Assembly: GCA_030159075.1 (NCBI GenBank)
Contig: BROG01000460.1
Coordinates: 134,001-198,000 of the forward strand
Direction of reading: 5' to 3'
Length of the DNA stretch: 64,000 nucleotides
Origin: Atrina japonica
Lineage: Eukaryota; Mollusca; Bivalvia; Pterioida; Pinnidae
The notes under the pieces are model-generated. The model searched no databases. It saw only the letters and a program-made list of their open reading frames with translations, and was not told the origin of the DNA. Within the stretch, counting starts at the first letter, position 1. Each line of letters starts with the position of its first letter. Shown here one piece after another: positions 48,001 to 64,000 of the stretch. The position numbers and the translations under genes were made by a program.

Positions 48001-48448
48001 TTTCTAGAGTCTTGTTTGATTTCAGACTTGTTTTCTTACTAGAGATTTTCTTCAGCAGATCAGAATTGCTTCCAGAAGAGCTTGCTTCTTTGACAAGAAC
48101 TGTAGGAGCTTTTTTTAAGCTGGTGTATTTTGCACTTGAAGATGGCGACTTTGAATAAAATTTTGGGACAGAAAAAACAAAATCTACATCAGGATCATTT
48201 GAAAATGGACCTGTAGGCTTAAGTGTTGGAAATCTTGGAAGAGGTAATGGTTTTTCAGGAGTCTTTTTGGGTGTGCCTGCCTTCTTGGGAGAAGAGGATA
48301 TCTTCTGTAGTTTAGGTAATGCTGTAGACTTGGCTTTCTTTAAACTTCCTTTCGCTGAAGTTATATTTGTACTTGTGGACTGTTTCTTCAGCTTTGGAGG
48401 CCTCTCTAGTCTGGAAGTCTGTGATGCTTTTCTTTTAATACCAGGCAT
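32585..48448 (-). CDS. Uncharacterised nuclear-type protein: VWA domain, AT-hook array and C-terminal module
   Basis: Four coding exons, 48448-47075, 46157-45996, 41474-39582 and 33091-32585, all joined in phase 0, give 1311 aa. Residues 1-310 are Ser/Lys-rich and disordered, with KRK and PPKLKK basic patches that could act as nuclear signals. Residues about 313-512 form a von Willebrand A domain: IVFSFDTTGSM supplies the metal-binding DxTGS and THGGDADECYE the later conserved Asp. Residues about 694-889 hold eight PGRPK AT-hook cores plus one degenerate PGKPK. A Lys/Ser/Thr-rich region follows to 1143. The last 168 residues are globular with Trp and aromatic residues. AT-hooks bind the minor groove of AT-rich DNA, so a chromatin role is inferred. 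I do not recognise an orthologue with this architecture. Confidence 0.85.
33161..33506. mobile_element. 346-bp TIR element (family E)
   Basis: The left end tctatagttgtttaatttca, then cgaggag, and the right end cctctgtgaattttaagcaa, then ctata, are inverse with a few changes. Inside, gcgaaattaaat-type words repeat in both orientations. It has no ORF. Confidence 0.55.
33696..33744 (-). repeat. SINE tail fragment (gagtggg-cgttaaac type)
   Basis: Its reverse complement (cttgagtggggcgttaaac, then aacaataaacaaac) matches the 3' end of the copy at 63150-63317 almost base for base. Only the tail remains. Confidence 0.65.
34084..35321. mobile_element. TA-flanked MITE family B, copy expanded by a 74-bp tandem repeat
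   Basis: TA-CAGTAAAACCTGC at the left and TATCACTG-TA at the right are the same ends as the 182-bp copy at 14811. Between them about 15 units of 74 bp (ataaagaccacctggtcaca, aagaccgtttttactgtccc, caatactaccatttgtgtac, aaatcaacctct) are arrayed, with shortened units near 34650, 34870 and 35000-35120. Plus frames stay open over parts of it but encode nothing recognisable. Confidence 0.85.
36230..36420. repeat. Dispersed 'aatttcccaattt' repeat
   Basis: gccccattcacaatgcaaaa, aatttcccaattt and caataacatgttgctaaaat also occur, inverted and in order, at 57440-57670 (tgcattgggaatggggcc, aaatttgggaattgg, aattttagcaacatttta). Traces lie near 33800-34000 and 46300-46400. Confidence 0.6.
38020..38690. 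repeat. Imperfect direct duplication, two copies of about 310 bp
   Basis: ctgtctatttga, tttagtcttatttctgaa(a/g)c, attgtacatcca(t/-)c, gatgataaaatagac(t/c) and cgtaaaat occur in the same order in 38020-38320 and 38400-38690. The copies differ by many changes and indels. Function is unknown. Confidence 0.65.
39582..41474 (-). CDS. VWA/AT-hook gene, coding exon 3 (AT-hook array)
   Basis: 1893 nt (631 codons) from TTTTAG|AGTTATGA to GTAAAG|GTAAGT. A short helical stretch (LDLELERLFSALKSVE) opens the exon. A Lys-rich linker follows, then AT-hooks spaced 25 to 45 residues apart, several in a repeating KKxPGRPKxxKR...S.SKRSDE block. This shows that the array grew by internal duplication. The remaining 250 residues are almost only Lys, Ser, Thr and Val, resembling a linker-histone-like tail. 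Confidence 0.9.
41649..41890 (+). repeat. SINE family A, plus-strand copy
   Basis: Head ggggactccgtggctagagc (A box), then cacaggttcataccccgc (B box), then the body with ctaagctgatttttgtgaga and ccaccaccattaaaaaatgg, ending ttgagtatggcataaaacac. This is the only near-complete copy on the plus strand. Confidence 0.78.
41891..42104. mobile_element. MITE family C, copy 3 (inverted)
   Basis: Relative to copy 1 the order of words is reversed and complemented (tttttcgcccttttatgaca, catattcactccatcttaaa, tttgccct, ggtgaaaattaaac, aaatttcaggtata). It sits directly against the SINE at 41649-41890. Confidence 0.6.
42390..42482. mobile_element. TTAA-type MITE, copy 5
   Basis: TTAA-CCCATCAACTCCTGAAA at one end and TCTTTAGGAATGAATGAG-ATAA at the other. 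The inside matches copies 3 and 4 (aaatcaatgactta, ccagtccaaatgtgtc). Confidence 0.68.
42633..42814. mobile_element. TA-flanked MITE with CAGTGRAACATC ends
   Basis: TA-CAGTGGAACATC at the left and GATGTTTCACTG-TA at the right form a 12-bp inverted repeat with one mismatch and a TA duplication. The inside has two diverged direct repeats (cacctaaagagcacc...cacctaagagaccacc). Ends resemble family B, so both are probably mobilised by a Tc1/mariner-type transposase. Confidence 0.72.
43620..45170. mobile_element. 1.55 kb TIR element (family F), Tc1/mariner-pogo type, no transposase
   Basis: The left end CCGTAATCGGCCATGTAAAA, then TCCGCA, and the right end (read on the minus strand) CTGTAATCGGCCGTGTATAG, then TCCGCA, match at 21 or more of 26 positions. 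TA flanks both (43618-43619 and 45171-45172). A second near-palindrome lies inside at 43948-44024. The only open frames are short (67-80 codons) and lack a DDE motif, so the copy is non-autonomous. Confidence 0.75.
43948..44024. repeat. Near-palindrome inside the family F element
   Basis: caggcacttgtgtaatgcaa, then tccc, is followed about 20 bp later by ggattgcataacgcaagtgc, then ctg, its inverse with about two mismatches. It would fold into a long hairpin, and it may be a nested small element. Confidence 0.7.
45996..46157 (-). CDS. VWA/AT-hook gene, coding exon 2 (end of the VWA domain)
   Basis: 162 nt between TTTTAG|GGTGTC and AAAG|GTAACA. It encodes GVRIYGLQVGYQSDFY and then ITSGAHLRIDNASF, the last strand and helix of a VWA fold (internal beta strand followed by a 'fixed on an event counter' type helix). 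It was located by reading phase 0 on from exon 1. Confidence 0.88.
46158..47074 (-). other. VWA/AT-hook gene, intron 1
   Basis: 0.9 kb, AT-rich, with a trace of the gggaattttt-type dispersed repeat near 46315-46420. No exon is seen. Confidence 0.5.
47075..48448 (-). CDS. VWA/AT-hook gene, coding exon 1
   Basis: 458 codons from ATG at 48448-48446. An acceptor (ATTTTAG|GTAATC) lies only 6 nt before the ATG, so a non-coding exon must exist further up. The donor is GATATG|GTATGT. It encodes the disordered basic N-terminus and most of the VWA domain, including DTTGSM at residues 322-327. Ser and Pro are abundant at 50-310, with SP and TP sites suggestive of phosphorylation. Confidence 0.88.
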
Positions 48449-48453
48449 GATTA

Positions 48454-51400
48454 CCTAAAATACGTATAAACACACATATATTTATATAAATCATATATGA
48501 TACATGTACAAGTAAATTTCCATAGAAACCTACGATGGATGATTCAATTTTACAGAAACATTCTTCTTATACTTTACAGGAATTATTTTGAAGTGTTTAA
48601 CATAGCACTCAATAATTTGGGCCAGATTTTACTGGTGGGGGGAAAACCTTGTTACTGTGTATCCGGGAAGAAACCACCAGCCTTCTGCAAGTAAGCTGGC
48701 AAACTGATTTTCAGCTTAGCTTCCAGTGGGCTCGAACCTGCCCTGACCAGAAGTGAGAGAATTCATGGTTCAAAGTGTGATGATCTAACCAATCGACGAT
48801 GGAAGCCTTGTAGTTTATAGGAATTGTTTGTAAATTACAAAGTAAAATTATTTTTAGTTAAATATGACTTACATTCCAAAAATTCTCAATATAAAAATTT
48901 ATTGTTTGGAAGTGAAACGTAAAAAAACAGGAGAAAATTATTTGAATGGGTAACAGACATTATGGATCACCATGGCATGGTAAATGTAATGTGGTTGGGG
49001 GTGGGGGGATTGCTTGAATTTTTCAAGTAAACAGACAGTATAGTTTATTGACCTTTATAGCAATCAGCACAACATACAAAAATCATAACAAATACAAACA
49101 CATGTACATAATGAAATACATTATAGAGGTAACAGAAGGAATAAACATTGATGCTATGGACATTATACAAATGATTAATTAATCATTTCTTTTCATTTAT
49201 ATGAACTAACACATTTAATTAGTATATAGATCTATGTCTAAAGTAAATGCATTAATAAGAAATTTAGATAAGTTACATCAAATTAATTAGATTGTCTAGT
49301 CATATTTAGATTTCCTTCTACCAACCTTAAACATTTCAGTTTCAATGTTTTTCATTGTTTAAATGTACAGATACAATGGATTGGTTGTTTGTTGATAAAT
49401 TATTTATCGTATTCCCATTTCTTTTTAAATTATTAATCAATTATGAGAATAAATACATGTATATGCACATATGTGAAATATAATAAAGCATTTAAAAATT
49501 TGATTAATTACCAGTATGTTCATTTTTCAGTTTATTCATTTAACTGCCTTAAGCCTTACGGCTCATCAGCATAAACATACAGTATGATATACAATTTTGT
49601 GAACATGCACATATACACACATATATACATGTGGATGATGTGCAATACATATAAATAAATAATTATATACTAATTAAATTGAAAAAGTACTTAAAGTAGA
49701 TCAATAGTGATCAAGAGTAAACATGAAAATGAAAATGGAGGAAGAACACTGAAATAAATAAATTATTTTTCCTCTGTACAAAGGCATTGGTAAAAAACTT
49801 AGCTAGGTTACACAATTTTGTTTTATTTTTAATACCTAATAACTGGACTAATTTAAACATAGAAGACCTTTTGTAGTAATATTTATTTATGTATTTAGAC
49901 CTTAAATCTGTATAGAAAGGGCATATAAGAAGAAAATGAAATTCATCCTCAACTTCATGACGTGAACACTTTTCACAAATTCTGTCTTCTCTTGGGATAT
50001 TTCTGTATCTACCCTGTTCTATCTACTACTAGTTCAATCACATTTAATACTATTTCTCCACCATTACCAAAACTGTAAAAGTTATTTATAATGTGTAAAT
50101 ACAAATTAAATTATCGGGGATTTGAAAGCAAGAAAAATTATAATATAAATTAATCTCCACAAGGTATCTGACCTTGCAAAAATTTAGATCGGTCATAAAA
50201 ATAACATATACATTATACATATTTCTATAAATTTCAAAACAGATATTGTTTCTTATAATCATTACATCAGACATTTGTGAAGAGAAAAAAACCATTTGTA
50301 CGAGAAAAAGAAATAAAGTGAGTTAAGAAGTCATCAAGGCGTATATGCAAAAAAAAAGAGAACATTATGTGCTATAAAGGTATGATTATATCTAGATAAA
50401 TCATCTGGTATGTATAATAAAGCTTTGTACACATTTAAATATGTTTTCATTTATTACCTGGGGCAGATCTCTAATTACGAAGTATTAATATAATCAACAT
50501 GCAGCCCCAACCACAATGCAAAATCTGCTATTTTCCCCTCAATTTTTGGCATAAATGTCCCCCATTATGTTCACCTTGAATTGTATACTCAGAAAAGTTA
50601 AATGAATCACAAGCTTTGTGTCTTTATTCTTATGTGTAAAATGACCAGTTAACCCCTCTCCCAATGCAACATTCTCAATTGAAAGGATACAGAACCCTTC
50701 CCCAAAAAGGGTCGATAGAACCCTGTTTACAATCATTTACTTCTCTAAATCCACCAGTAGTTAATATTCATCAAAAGCATACGCTAAAGTGTAAATTTGA
50801 TACAAATAAATACATACATAGATATATATTTACATGTTATTTTTTTCTGGCAATTTTGGGAAAATGACATTGGCAACACAAATGGGAACTTTGTGTCATA
50901 TTGGGGAAATAATTTGCACACATGTAAATTCACAATGACATGCAATGGAATACCCCCCCCAAAAAAAAAAATCATTACGGTCAGCCTTTTATACCAAATT
51001 AATTTTTTTCTAAACAGTGGTCTAGTAAATATATGCAGCCTACAATATTTATATACAATGGTGTCATATAATACAATAAATAAGGGACAATAAATAATGC
51101 TTAGTCTTTACACAACACAATATGGACTGCAGGTTACTAGACAAATGTGCTAGAATGTTGCACAATATAATCCTTAAACAAGCAAATACCCCATTCATTT
51201 AATCTTGACCCAACTTGAGTGAACTTGTAATATTGTACGAATGGGAGACAACTCCCAGATATTGTGACCAAGTACAGTACAAGTGTTTCTCTTAGAACAT
51301 GTAGAAATGATGTTTATATTGAGAATAAAATGCTTGTAAAATAGGTTAAATATAAATCGATCTGTCTACCACGCAGTAGACTTTCTTTAACGAATAAAGG

Positions 51401-51500
51401 AAAATAACTTAAAATCAAAAAATCATCAGGACAATAATGTCAACAAGAGTCTTGAGTTATGATGAGGTGGACACATAACTTCATAAGGGGCTGACTGTAC
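48454..51500. other. Non-coding sequence upstream of the VWA/AT-hook gene
   Basis: Holds one SINE family A copy (48565-48812). It must also contain, or lie upstream of, the non-coding first exon implied by the acceptor at 48455, but that exon cannot be placed. Dispersed repeat traces occur near 50480-51000. No other gene is seen. Confidence 0.4.
48565..48812 (-). repeat. SINE family A, copy
   Basis: The minus strand reads tggttagatcatcaca (A box region), ggcaggttcgagcccactgg (B box) and then the body (agcttactt, ggctggtggtttcttcccgg). The tail is decayed (ttattgagtgctatg). Confidence 0.75.
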
Positions 51501-51571
51501 AGTTGGCTTAGTTCGGCTTAATCTATTTTAAAATACACCAATGTTTCTGGAGTAGTTTCATCATTTCGCTG

Positions 51572-51775
51572 ATGTCAACTCGTGTGGCATTTAATTTGTT
51601 CACCCGTGGTTTCGGCAAGGGTAGTCTAACACTACAACAAAATACAATTATAACCTGTCGGAAATGGGTGTTCGAGAGACTGAGGACTTGGTATAATATT
51701 GGACCAACCGAAGGAAACAATTTAGGGAATCTGTACCAATATTCAACCATCAAGCTATGGGAAATTAACATTTAA
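51572..51775 (+). CDS. Possible 67-aa small protein
   Basis: An open frame starts MSTRVAFNLFTRGFGKGS, basic and hydroxylated without acids, which resembles a mitochondrial presequence, and ends with an aromatic tail. No family is recognised and no homology was tested. A minus-strand frame of 82 codons overlaps it fully, so chance is a real possibility. It stands out only because the surrounding 3 kb has little else. Confidence 0.15.
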   Translation: MSTRVAFNLFTRGFGKGSLTLQQNTIITCRKWVFERLRTWYNIGPTEGNNLGNLYQYSTIKLWEINI

Positions 51776-53119
51776 CTTTCTTACCTATTTTCCTTATTTT
51801 GCAATCTGAATAACGAAGGCCTGCATTCAGTAACTTGCAAAGTTTCTATTCATTTACAGATAAAAGGGCACATGCCGCACTGACGCTAACAGTGGCCGGC
51901 TCAAGAGTAACACGCTATCTGATTGGATAAGAGGCCCAAGAGAAAATTGTACTACAAACAAGTCCCAGCAAAGTCACGCGTGTTTTGGTACTCACATAAC
52001 ATAAACTTGAGCTTGGATAATTCAGATAATTAATTATGACAGATAACCTCACCGCAGGTTCATAGTAATTTTCGAGCTTAGAGTTAGAACGAAACTTAGT
52101 AAGCTTAGGTAACAAATAAAGAAAAAAACGAACACACAAAAAGTAAAAAATAAGAACAACAAAATGATTATGATAGTGATAATAGAACGTACGTATATAT
52201 CTACATGTAAGTTAATTATTTCCACGACGACAATAACAACACTATAATAAATAGGCTAGATAAATCGATAATAAAAATTTAGTAATTAGATAGTAGAAAA
52301 TGACGACGATGAAGAAGAAGATGATGACTATGACGACGACGATGATGATGAAATGCGTAATATACATGTGTTATAGGTGTCTCTGGTCCTATTGAACTTA
52401 AAAGTTTAAGACACCACAGAATGGACCCTATAGAATTAAGCACACGCAACAAACTTATCCACTATAGACACGGACAGGAAATTGACAACAAAAGAATATG
52501 ACAGACATGATGATACACGATTTCCTATCGCCGATATTCCACATATATACAGAGACGTGCAAAAAGTATTCGGACACTATTAGTTCTTATTAATTTTTCC
52601 TATATATTTCATAACCTCCCTCCCCCAAAACAAAATGCTAGGAAATTTCTCATTGCATATCAATAGAACTTTCACTCTTAAACAGAGAATGTTTGCAAGT
52701 TTCATTGGTTTTTTGGATGCAATTAGACGATTTAAACAAAGTAAAAATTAGACTCCACAATTTAACTTACCCATATAGGGAGTTTTCATCACAAAAATTA
52801 AACTTTCTATTTGAATAAATAAATCGTTTGATTTCTGATTCAGAAAATTAAAAATTAAAATAGAATAATGAAGCCTTATTAAATAAATTTATCGATGAAA
52901 ATTCTATTGAAATTCGATAAGAAATAGCCTAACAATATCATTTAAAATAATGTGGTCTTATATGAAATACATAGTAAAAATGATAGAGCTATCCTTTAAA
53001 AAAAATGTTGGTTTGCTGTAACGCGACTCGGAGTTTTTACTGTGAGTAGGTAGGTAGCGTTATTATTATTTTTTAAATAAACTAATGTTATGAATGTACA
53101 ATATAAGAAATGGGACATA
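51776..53119. other. Non-coding sequence
   Basis: Intergenic region between the divergent VWA/AT-hook and KLHL12 genes. 51860-51990 is richer in CG than its surroundings (ccgcactgacgc, ggccggc, gtcacgcgtg) and is a plausible promoter area, but no core element was identified. A gacgacgatgatgatg-type trinucleotide run lies at 52300-52350. A Tc1-like end word (gtgcaaaaagtattcggaca) occurs at 52557. Confidence 0.35.
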
Positions 53120-54009
<890 letters not shown>

Positions 54010-56221
54010 GAGCCTGGTAATGAAAAAACAATTCCCGGAATGGCAACAAAAATGTGAGTCGCAGGGTTTTGAGTGAGTAGGACGAGTTACAGAAAGCCAT
54101 TTTTTTTTCATGAATGGCCTAAGGTCCAAATACGGTGTTTAGTTATCTCCCAGATTATTTGGTATGCCAGGACTCGAAGTCTTCTATTTAATACCTAAGT
54201 TCAACTTTTACTTGATCATTTTGACTATGTACATAGTTGTCTGTTAACCTTATTTTTCAGCATTCATTTCATTGGAAAATTCTTGGTCACACATATGGTT
54301 TTCCTGTAAAAATTAAGAAATAACTTGAGTACGGTTCTCAAAACTTCTGTATGTACTCAAAGTTTTTTTTTCTGAAGTTTTCTTCACATTGAGTATATAT
54401 ATATATATGGCAATATCCCCTGTAAGAAGTAATTGGATCATATTTGTTGTCTTTGCGTACAGGTCTACCAAGGTAAATTGGCACATGTTTACAAACACAA
54501 TGAGTCTAAATCAAATCAAAACAGGGGTGACAAGTTACTTGTCGTCACAAAAGCAGTAGAGATTCAGTAATGCATAGAGCCCGTGCAAGGCAACATGTTT
54601 TACTTGTACAACCTAGTTTTTGGAAAGTAGACCGTATTGTTTTGGTTTTTGACTGAACCCGGATGTGCCACTTTACACGTCTTTCCATGTTATATGTCTA
54701 TGTGTTTCACATGTCTTGATACCCTTTAATAACTTCTTTTAGCACCCATTCGACTTATTTGGAGATGCAAGTTTAGTAAACCATGCAATGAGCGTCATTT
54801 TGACTATTATTTCTCTGAAATATTTCATGATAGAAAAAAAATGAATAATTTGGCGGAAAGAACACCTTAAAGATACATGGATGAAATAACTCTAAACATT
54901 GCGCCTTAGAGACATTTTGTGAGTTCTTTACGTAAAGCTCAATATTATTACAGTATGTTCAACACAACAAGTAATCACGAAAACAATCATTTGTAATTTT
55001 AAACCAAAACAAAATTTTGACTGCGCACACGACAATCTGTAAAGGAGCACCTTTCGTATTGAAAACCGCAACGTGAATTCCGGATATTCAGATGAACCGC
55101 TCATTACCGGCTGTTACCGTTAAAGACTAATTTCCTACTAGATCTACCAGCAAAGAATGGAAAACTAGGTTGATGCTTTGAAATGGAACGTAGGCTTAAC
55201 AAACACCTGATCGAATTATAGTTATATTTGTTCTGTAAGTCTGATTAATATAATAGATTAAAATTTAGCTATACGGTATCAGTAATTATATTTCACTGTT
55301 TAAAATTTCATAGAATCCTACTTTCAATATCACCAAGGTTTAAAAAAAAAACAAAAACAAAAAAACATTAATCATCATGATGTTACCACTTTTTAAAGAT
55401 TGTGCCTCTGACACTAGACATTGTTGGCAAATTTAAAAATTTTGCCAATGGTTATATTGATACGGTAAAATTATCATAGAAAATGGAAATTAGAGAGAAA
55501 GGTTAGTCACAGATCTATACGCCAGTATAGGCCTACTGGCCTACTATGTGTCCCAGCAACTTTGGAAAGTGTTTTTTGTTTTTGTTTTTGTTTTTTTTTT
55601 TCTTGTAAATATATTGTAAAATATTTTGTCCCGTTGAGACATTTTCCAAACAGAGTTATTAAAAATAGCCAGAATAATAAACTCTTATCCTCATTAATTA
55701 CGTTTCCACCTACAGTAAATCTTAAACAATTGCATATCGCTAAATTCTGTGCTTGACCTTTCTTAGAAATGAAAGTAGATGTTTACATACAACGTTCTTG
55801 TGTGCAAGAGGAATCAATTCATGCAGGGGTGTTTCACCAGTATTTTCAATCCAGTGTCTATGGTAACTTAAGAGTGATGAGATGCATATATCCCAATAAA
55901 TATAATAGACATTTCCTATGTAAATCAACAACATTAATGGCCTCTGTCATTATCGTAAATTAAGTTAAGAAAATCATAAAGGGTTTAACTAGGATCTCGA
56001 GTATTGGAGGGTCTCTTTCATATGTTTTTTCACATTTCAGCCTTTTTGCCAACAATCTAAAATAATCATTTTATAAATGAGACTAAATGAAATATTGGCC
56101 AAAGTGAACAAATAAACGAGACCAGGGTGCAGGCCCAGATATTGTGTATTTGGTCTTTTTACATGAATTTGATTTGTTTTCCCACAATGTTTGACACTTT
56201 GATTGACCTTCTATTTTATAG
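54010..56221. other. Non-coding sequence upstream of KLHL12 coding exon 1
   Basis: Contains a dispersed repeat at about 54460-54720 (acaggtctaccaaggtaaat, gcc...caaaacaatac-type words inverted) that recurs at 63525-63690. The acceptor tctattttatag at 56209-56221 implies an upstream non-coding KLHL12 exon in or beyond this stretch, not located. Confidence 0.4.
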
Positions 56222-56245
56222 GTAACTACAAATTGACATTATATA

Positions 56246-61596
<5,351 letters not shown>

Positions 61597-61658
61597 GTAA
61601 AGTGATAATTTTATCATTGCTTCAAAAAGAAGTTAGTTACATGTGCATTTAGTATTTG

Positions 61659-62655
61659 TTTGTAAGGGTTAATTGGTATTTGTTGTATATGTATGGTAAG
61701 GGTTAACTGGTATTTGTTGTATATGTATGGTAATGGTTAATTGGTATTTGTTGTATATTTACAGTAAGGATTAATTGGTATTTGTTGTATATTTACAGTA
61801 AGGGTTAATTGGTATTTGTTGTATATTTACAGTAATATTTAATTGGTATTTGTTGTATATTTACAGTAATATTTAATTGGTATTTGTTGTATATGTACGG
61901 TAAGGGTTAATTGGTATTTGTTGTGTATGTACGGTAAGGGTTAATTGGTATTTGTTGTGTATGTATGGTAATGGTTAATTGGTATTTTTTGTATATTTAC
62001 AGTAATATTTAATTGGTATTTCTTGTGTATGTACAGTAAGGGTTAACTGGTATTTGTTGTGTATGTACAGTAAGGGTTAATTGGTATTTGTTGTATATGT
62101 ACGGTAAGGGTTGATTGGTATTTGTTGTATATTTACAGTAAGGGTTAACTGGTATTTGTTGTATATGTACAGTAAGGGTTAATTGGTAATTGTTGTATAT
62201 GTATGGTAAGGGTTAACTGGTATTTGTTGTATATGTATGGTAATGGTTAATTGGTATTTGTTGTATATTTACAGTAATGGTTAATTGGTATTTGTTGTAT
62301 ATTTACAGTAAGGGTTAATTGGTATTTGTTGTATATGTATGGTAATGGTTAATTGGTATTTGTTGTATATCTATGGTAATGGTTAATTGGTATTTTTTGT
62401 ATATCTATGGTAATGGTTAATTGGTATTTGTTGTATATCTATGGTAATGGTTAATTGATATTTGTTGTATATGTATAGTAAGGGTTAATTGGTATTTTTT
62501 GTATATCTATGGTAATGGTTAATTGGTATTTGTTGTATATCTATGGTAATGGTTAATTGGTATTTGTTGTATATGTATGGTAATGGTTAATTGGTATTTG
62601 TTGCATTGTACGGTAAAGGTTAATTGTTATTTGTTGTATATGTAAGGGTTAATTT
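61659..62655. repeat. 34-bp minisatellite, about 29 units
   Basis: The unit is ggttaattggtatttgttgt plus atatgtatggtaat. Variants swap tatgtac, tatttac or tatctat and cagtaa or cggtaa. It contains taaggg words but is not telomeric. Confidence 0.95.
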
Positions 62656-62679
62656 GTAACTGGTATGGGACCTTTGTTG

Positions 62680-62925
62680 GATTTTGAATTTTGTTTTATG
62701 CCACACTCAATAATTTTTCAGTTATATGGCGGCAGCCAGTTTTTAATGGTGGAGGAGAAAACCCAGTGACAATGTACCTGGGAAGAGTCTGCAAGTAAAC
62801 TGACAAACTTTCTAACAAAAAGCAGCTTAGGTTCCATTGAGACTTGACACTGCATTGACCAGAAGTGAGAGACTCCATGGTTCAAAGTGCAGTGCTCTAA
62901 CCATTCAGCCACGAAGGCCCCTTCT
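62680..62925 (-). repeat. SINE family A, well-preserved copy
   Basis: The minus strand starts ggggccttcgtggctgaatg, then gttagagcactgcact, a clear tRNA-like A box and anticodon arm. A decayed B box follows (gtgtcaagtctcaatgg), then the body and an end at ggcataaaacaaaattc. Confidence 0.8.
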
Positions 62926-63149
62926 ACTGGTTAACCGTTATCAAAGTATTGATATATGACAATCATTTTGAATTTTTTCATTTTTAATCGTATTGCTACA
63001 CATGTAGTTTGTAATTTGCTTGTAAACACAACATGGCATGTATGAATGAATGAAAAATGCAGAATTATGTTTCACTTATTTCTCTAAAAACTATTTTAGC
63101 AAATATTTCTTTGTCATATTTCTATCCTTCGAATGAGACAGTAAAATCT

Positions 63150-63317
63150 GAGGTCCCGTGTCACAGTAGGTGTCGGCAAGTTAATGAACCCTCACTGCTC
63201 AATGGCCGTAAGTGCCGAGCATAAGCCAAAATTTGAGGCCCTTCATCGGCCTTTGGTGACGTATCCATTTGAGTGAAATATTCTTGAGTGGGACGTTAAA
63301 CAACAATAAACAAACAA
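63150..63317 (+). repeat. SINE with gagtgggacgttaaac tail
   Basis: Starts near gaggtcccgtgtcacagtag and ends ttcttgagtgggacgttaaa, then caacaataaacaaac. The tail matches the inverted fragment at 33696-33744. Tails of this wording are common in bivalve SINEs. Confidence 0.65.
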
Positions 63318-63342
63318 CTTTGTCATATTTTTTTCTTTTTAG

Positions 63343-63371
63343 CCAATGAAATTCTGTATTGCACATCATGA
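63343..63371 (+). pseudogene. Candidate alternative terminal or relic KLHL12 exon (ANEIL, then stop)
   Basis: A strong acceptor (tatttttttctttttag) is followed by CC AAT GAA ATT CTG TAT TGC ACA TCA TGA. Joined in phase 1 to exon 5 it reads A-N-E-I-L-Y-C-T-S-stop. In vertebrate KLHL12 the residues just after this point are ANEVL. Either this is an exon that gives a Kelch-less BTB-BACK protein, or a decayed duplicate of the first Kelch exon, or chance. Confidence 0.35.
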
Positions 63372-64000
63372 AGTAAATCCTCTTTTTTCGTATAGTGCAG
63401 CAAACTTTATTATTTCAGTAGTAGTTATTTGCCTAGTTAGCATAATTTAAGACAGAACTGTGAGAAAGATGTTTTCTTCCAAGAATCTTCTTTGCATCTG
63501 ACAATAACAAATGTGTGTGCATAGGTCTACCAAGGTAAAAAGGCACAACTGGATTCAGTCAAAAACCAAAAACAATACTCTCTATTTTCTGAAATAGGAA
63601 TACACAGGTAAAAACGTGACTCCATGTATTACTGTGGCTCTGATATTTGTGTTGCCCAAAAACAAGCTTGTCACCAATGTTATGTTTCAGTTTAGATTTG
63701 CTGTGTTTAAAATATCTGCTAATTTAACTTGGTAAACCGATACACAACATTGGACTGATAAGTTCTGTCTCAAGATCAAGAGATAGATAAACAATTATCT
63801 TTCGAAGGTGACGATTGGTGCATAGTAATCCAAGATCTGATTAACTAATATATTTTTAAAGTGGGAATGCTGTTTTAAAACAAATAATCTGACAGTCTCT
63901 ACCTTAAATTTACAGATTTATTGTTATTTAGAAGTCTTTGCACCTGATTACAATGAAATATTATGTAAATAGTTACTGCAGTGACACAAAATTTTCAAAG

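Larger units (their letters stand above)
61597..64000 (+). other. KLHL12 intron 5 (incomplete at the window end)
   Basis: Contains the 34-bp array, SINE family A, a second SINE, an acceptor-preceded mini-exon candidate (63343-63371) and a dispersed repeat. None of the Kelch-repeat exons is present. Confidence 0.6.

Noticed and set aside
61659..62655. taagggtt words suggesting an interstitial telomere
   Set aside because: The period is 34 bp and the words are part of a larger unit; there is no (TTAGGG)n run.

Overview
This 64 kb window is animal nuclear DNA: AT-rich, intron-rich and crowded with microsatellites, minisatellites, tRNA-derived SINEs and TIR-bounded miniature transposons. The repeat style (frequent catgtac-type words, a SINE tail ending in gagtgggacgttaaac) and the exon structure suggest a lophotrochozoan, most likely a bivalve mollusc. 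I cannot name the species. All gene models below were built by hand from reading frame, intron phase and GT/AG borders.

Three protein genes are supported. (1) COQ2 on the minus strand, about 18.25 kb down to 173. It encodes the mitochondrial 4-hydroxybenzoate polyprenyltransferase of ubiquinone synthesis and is complete to its stop codon. Its most striking property is a pair of homologous, phase-matched alternative exons, 5e (12782-12912) and 5a (6103-6236). The reading frame allows only one of the two per transcript. This matches the coq-2a/coq-2e arrangement that lets rhodoquinone-making animals choose between ubiquinone and rhodoquinone precursors. The intron between them holds two large minisatellite arrays. 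(2) An uncharacterised gene on the minus strand, 48448 down to 32585, in four coding exons (1311 aa). It has a basic N-terminus, a von Willebrand A domain with an intact DxTGS-type MIDAS, at least eight AT-hooks, a long Lys-rich tail and a C-terminal module of unknown type. (3) The 5' part of a KLHL12 orthologue on the plus strand, from 56246. It encodes BTB and BACK, and the Kelch exons lie beyond the window.

Layout: 0.1-18.3 kb COQ2; 18.4-32.5 kb intergenic with a 59-bp array, a 1.2 kb TIR element, a 190-bp (CT)n tract, a 40-bp array and a decayed Penelope-like element; 32.6-48.4 kb the VWA/AT-hook gene, whose introns carry a 1.55 kb TA-flanked TIR element and a small transposon swollen by a 74-bp tandem repeat; 48.5-56.2 kb intergenic with a 0.9 kb TIR element containing (TG)n; 56.2-64 kb KLHL12, whose third intron holds an antisense Penelope-like element with a hammerhead ribozyme fold at its 3' end.

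The three genes do not form a pathway. The system most worth following is the COQ2 exon switch, which could couple oxygen status to quinone choice in an animal that tolerates hypoxia.
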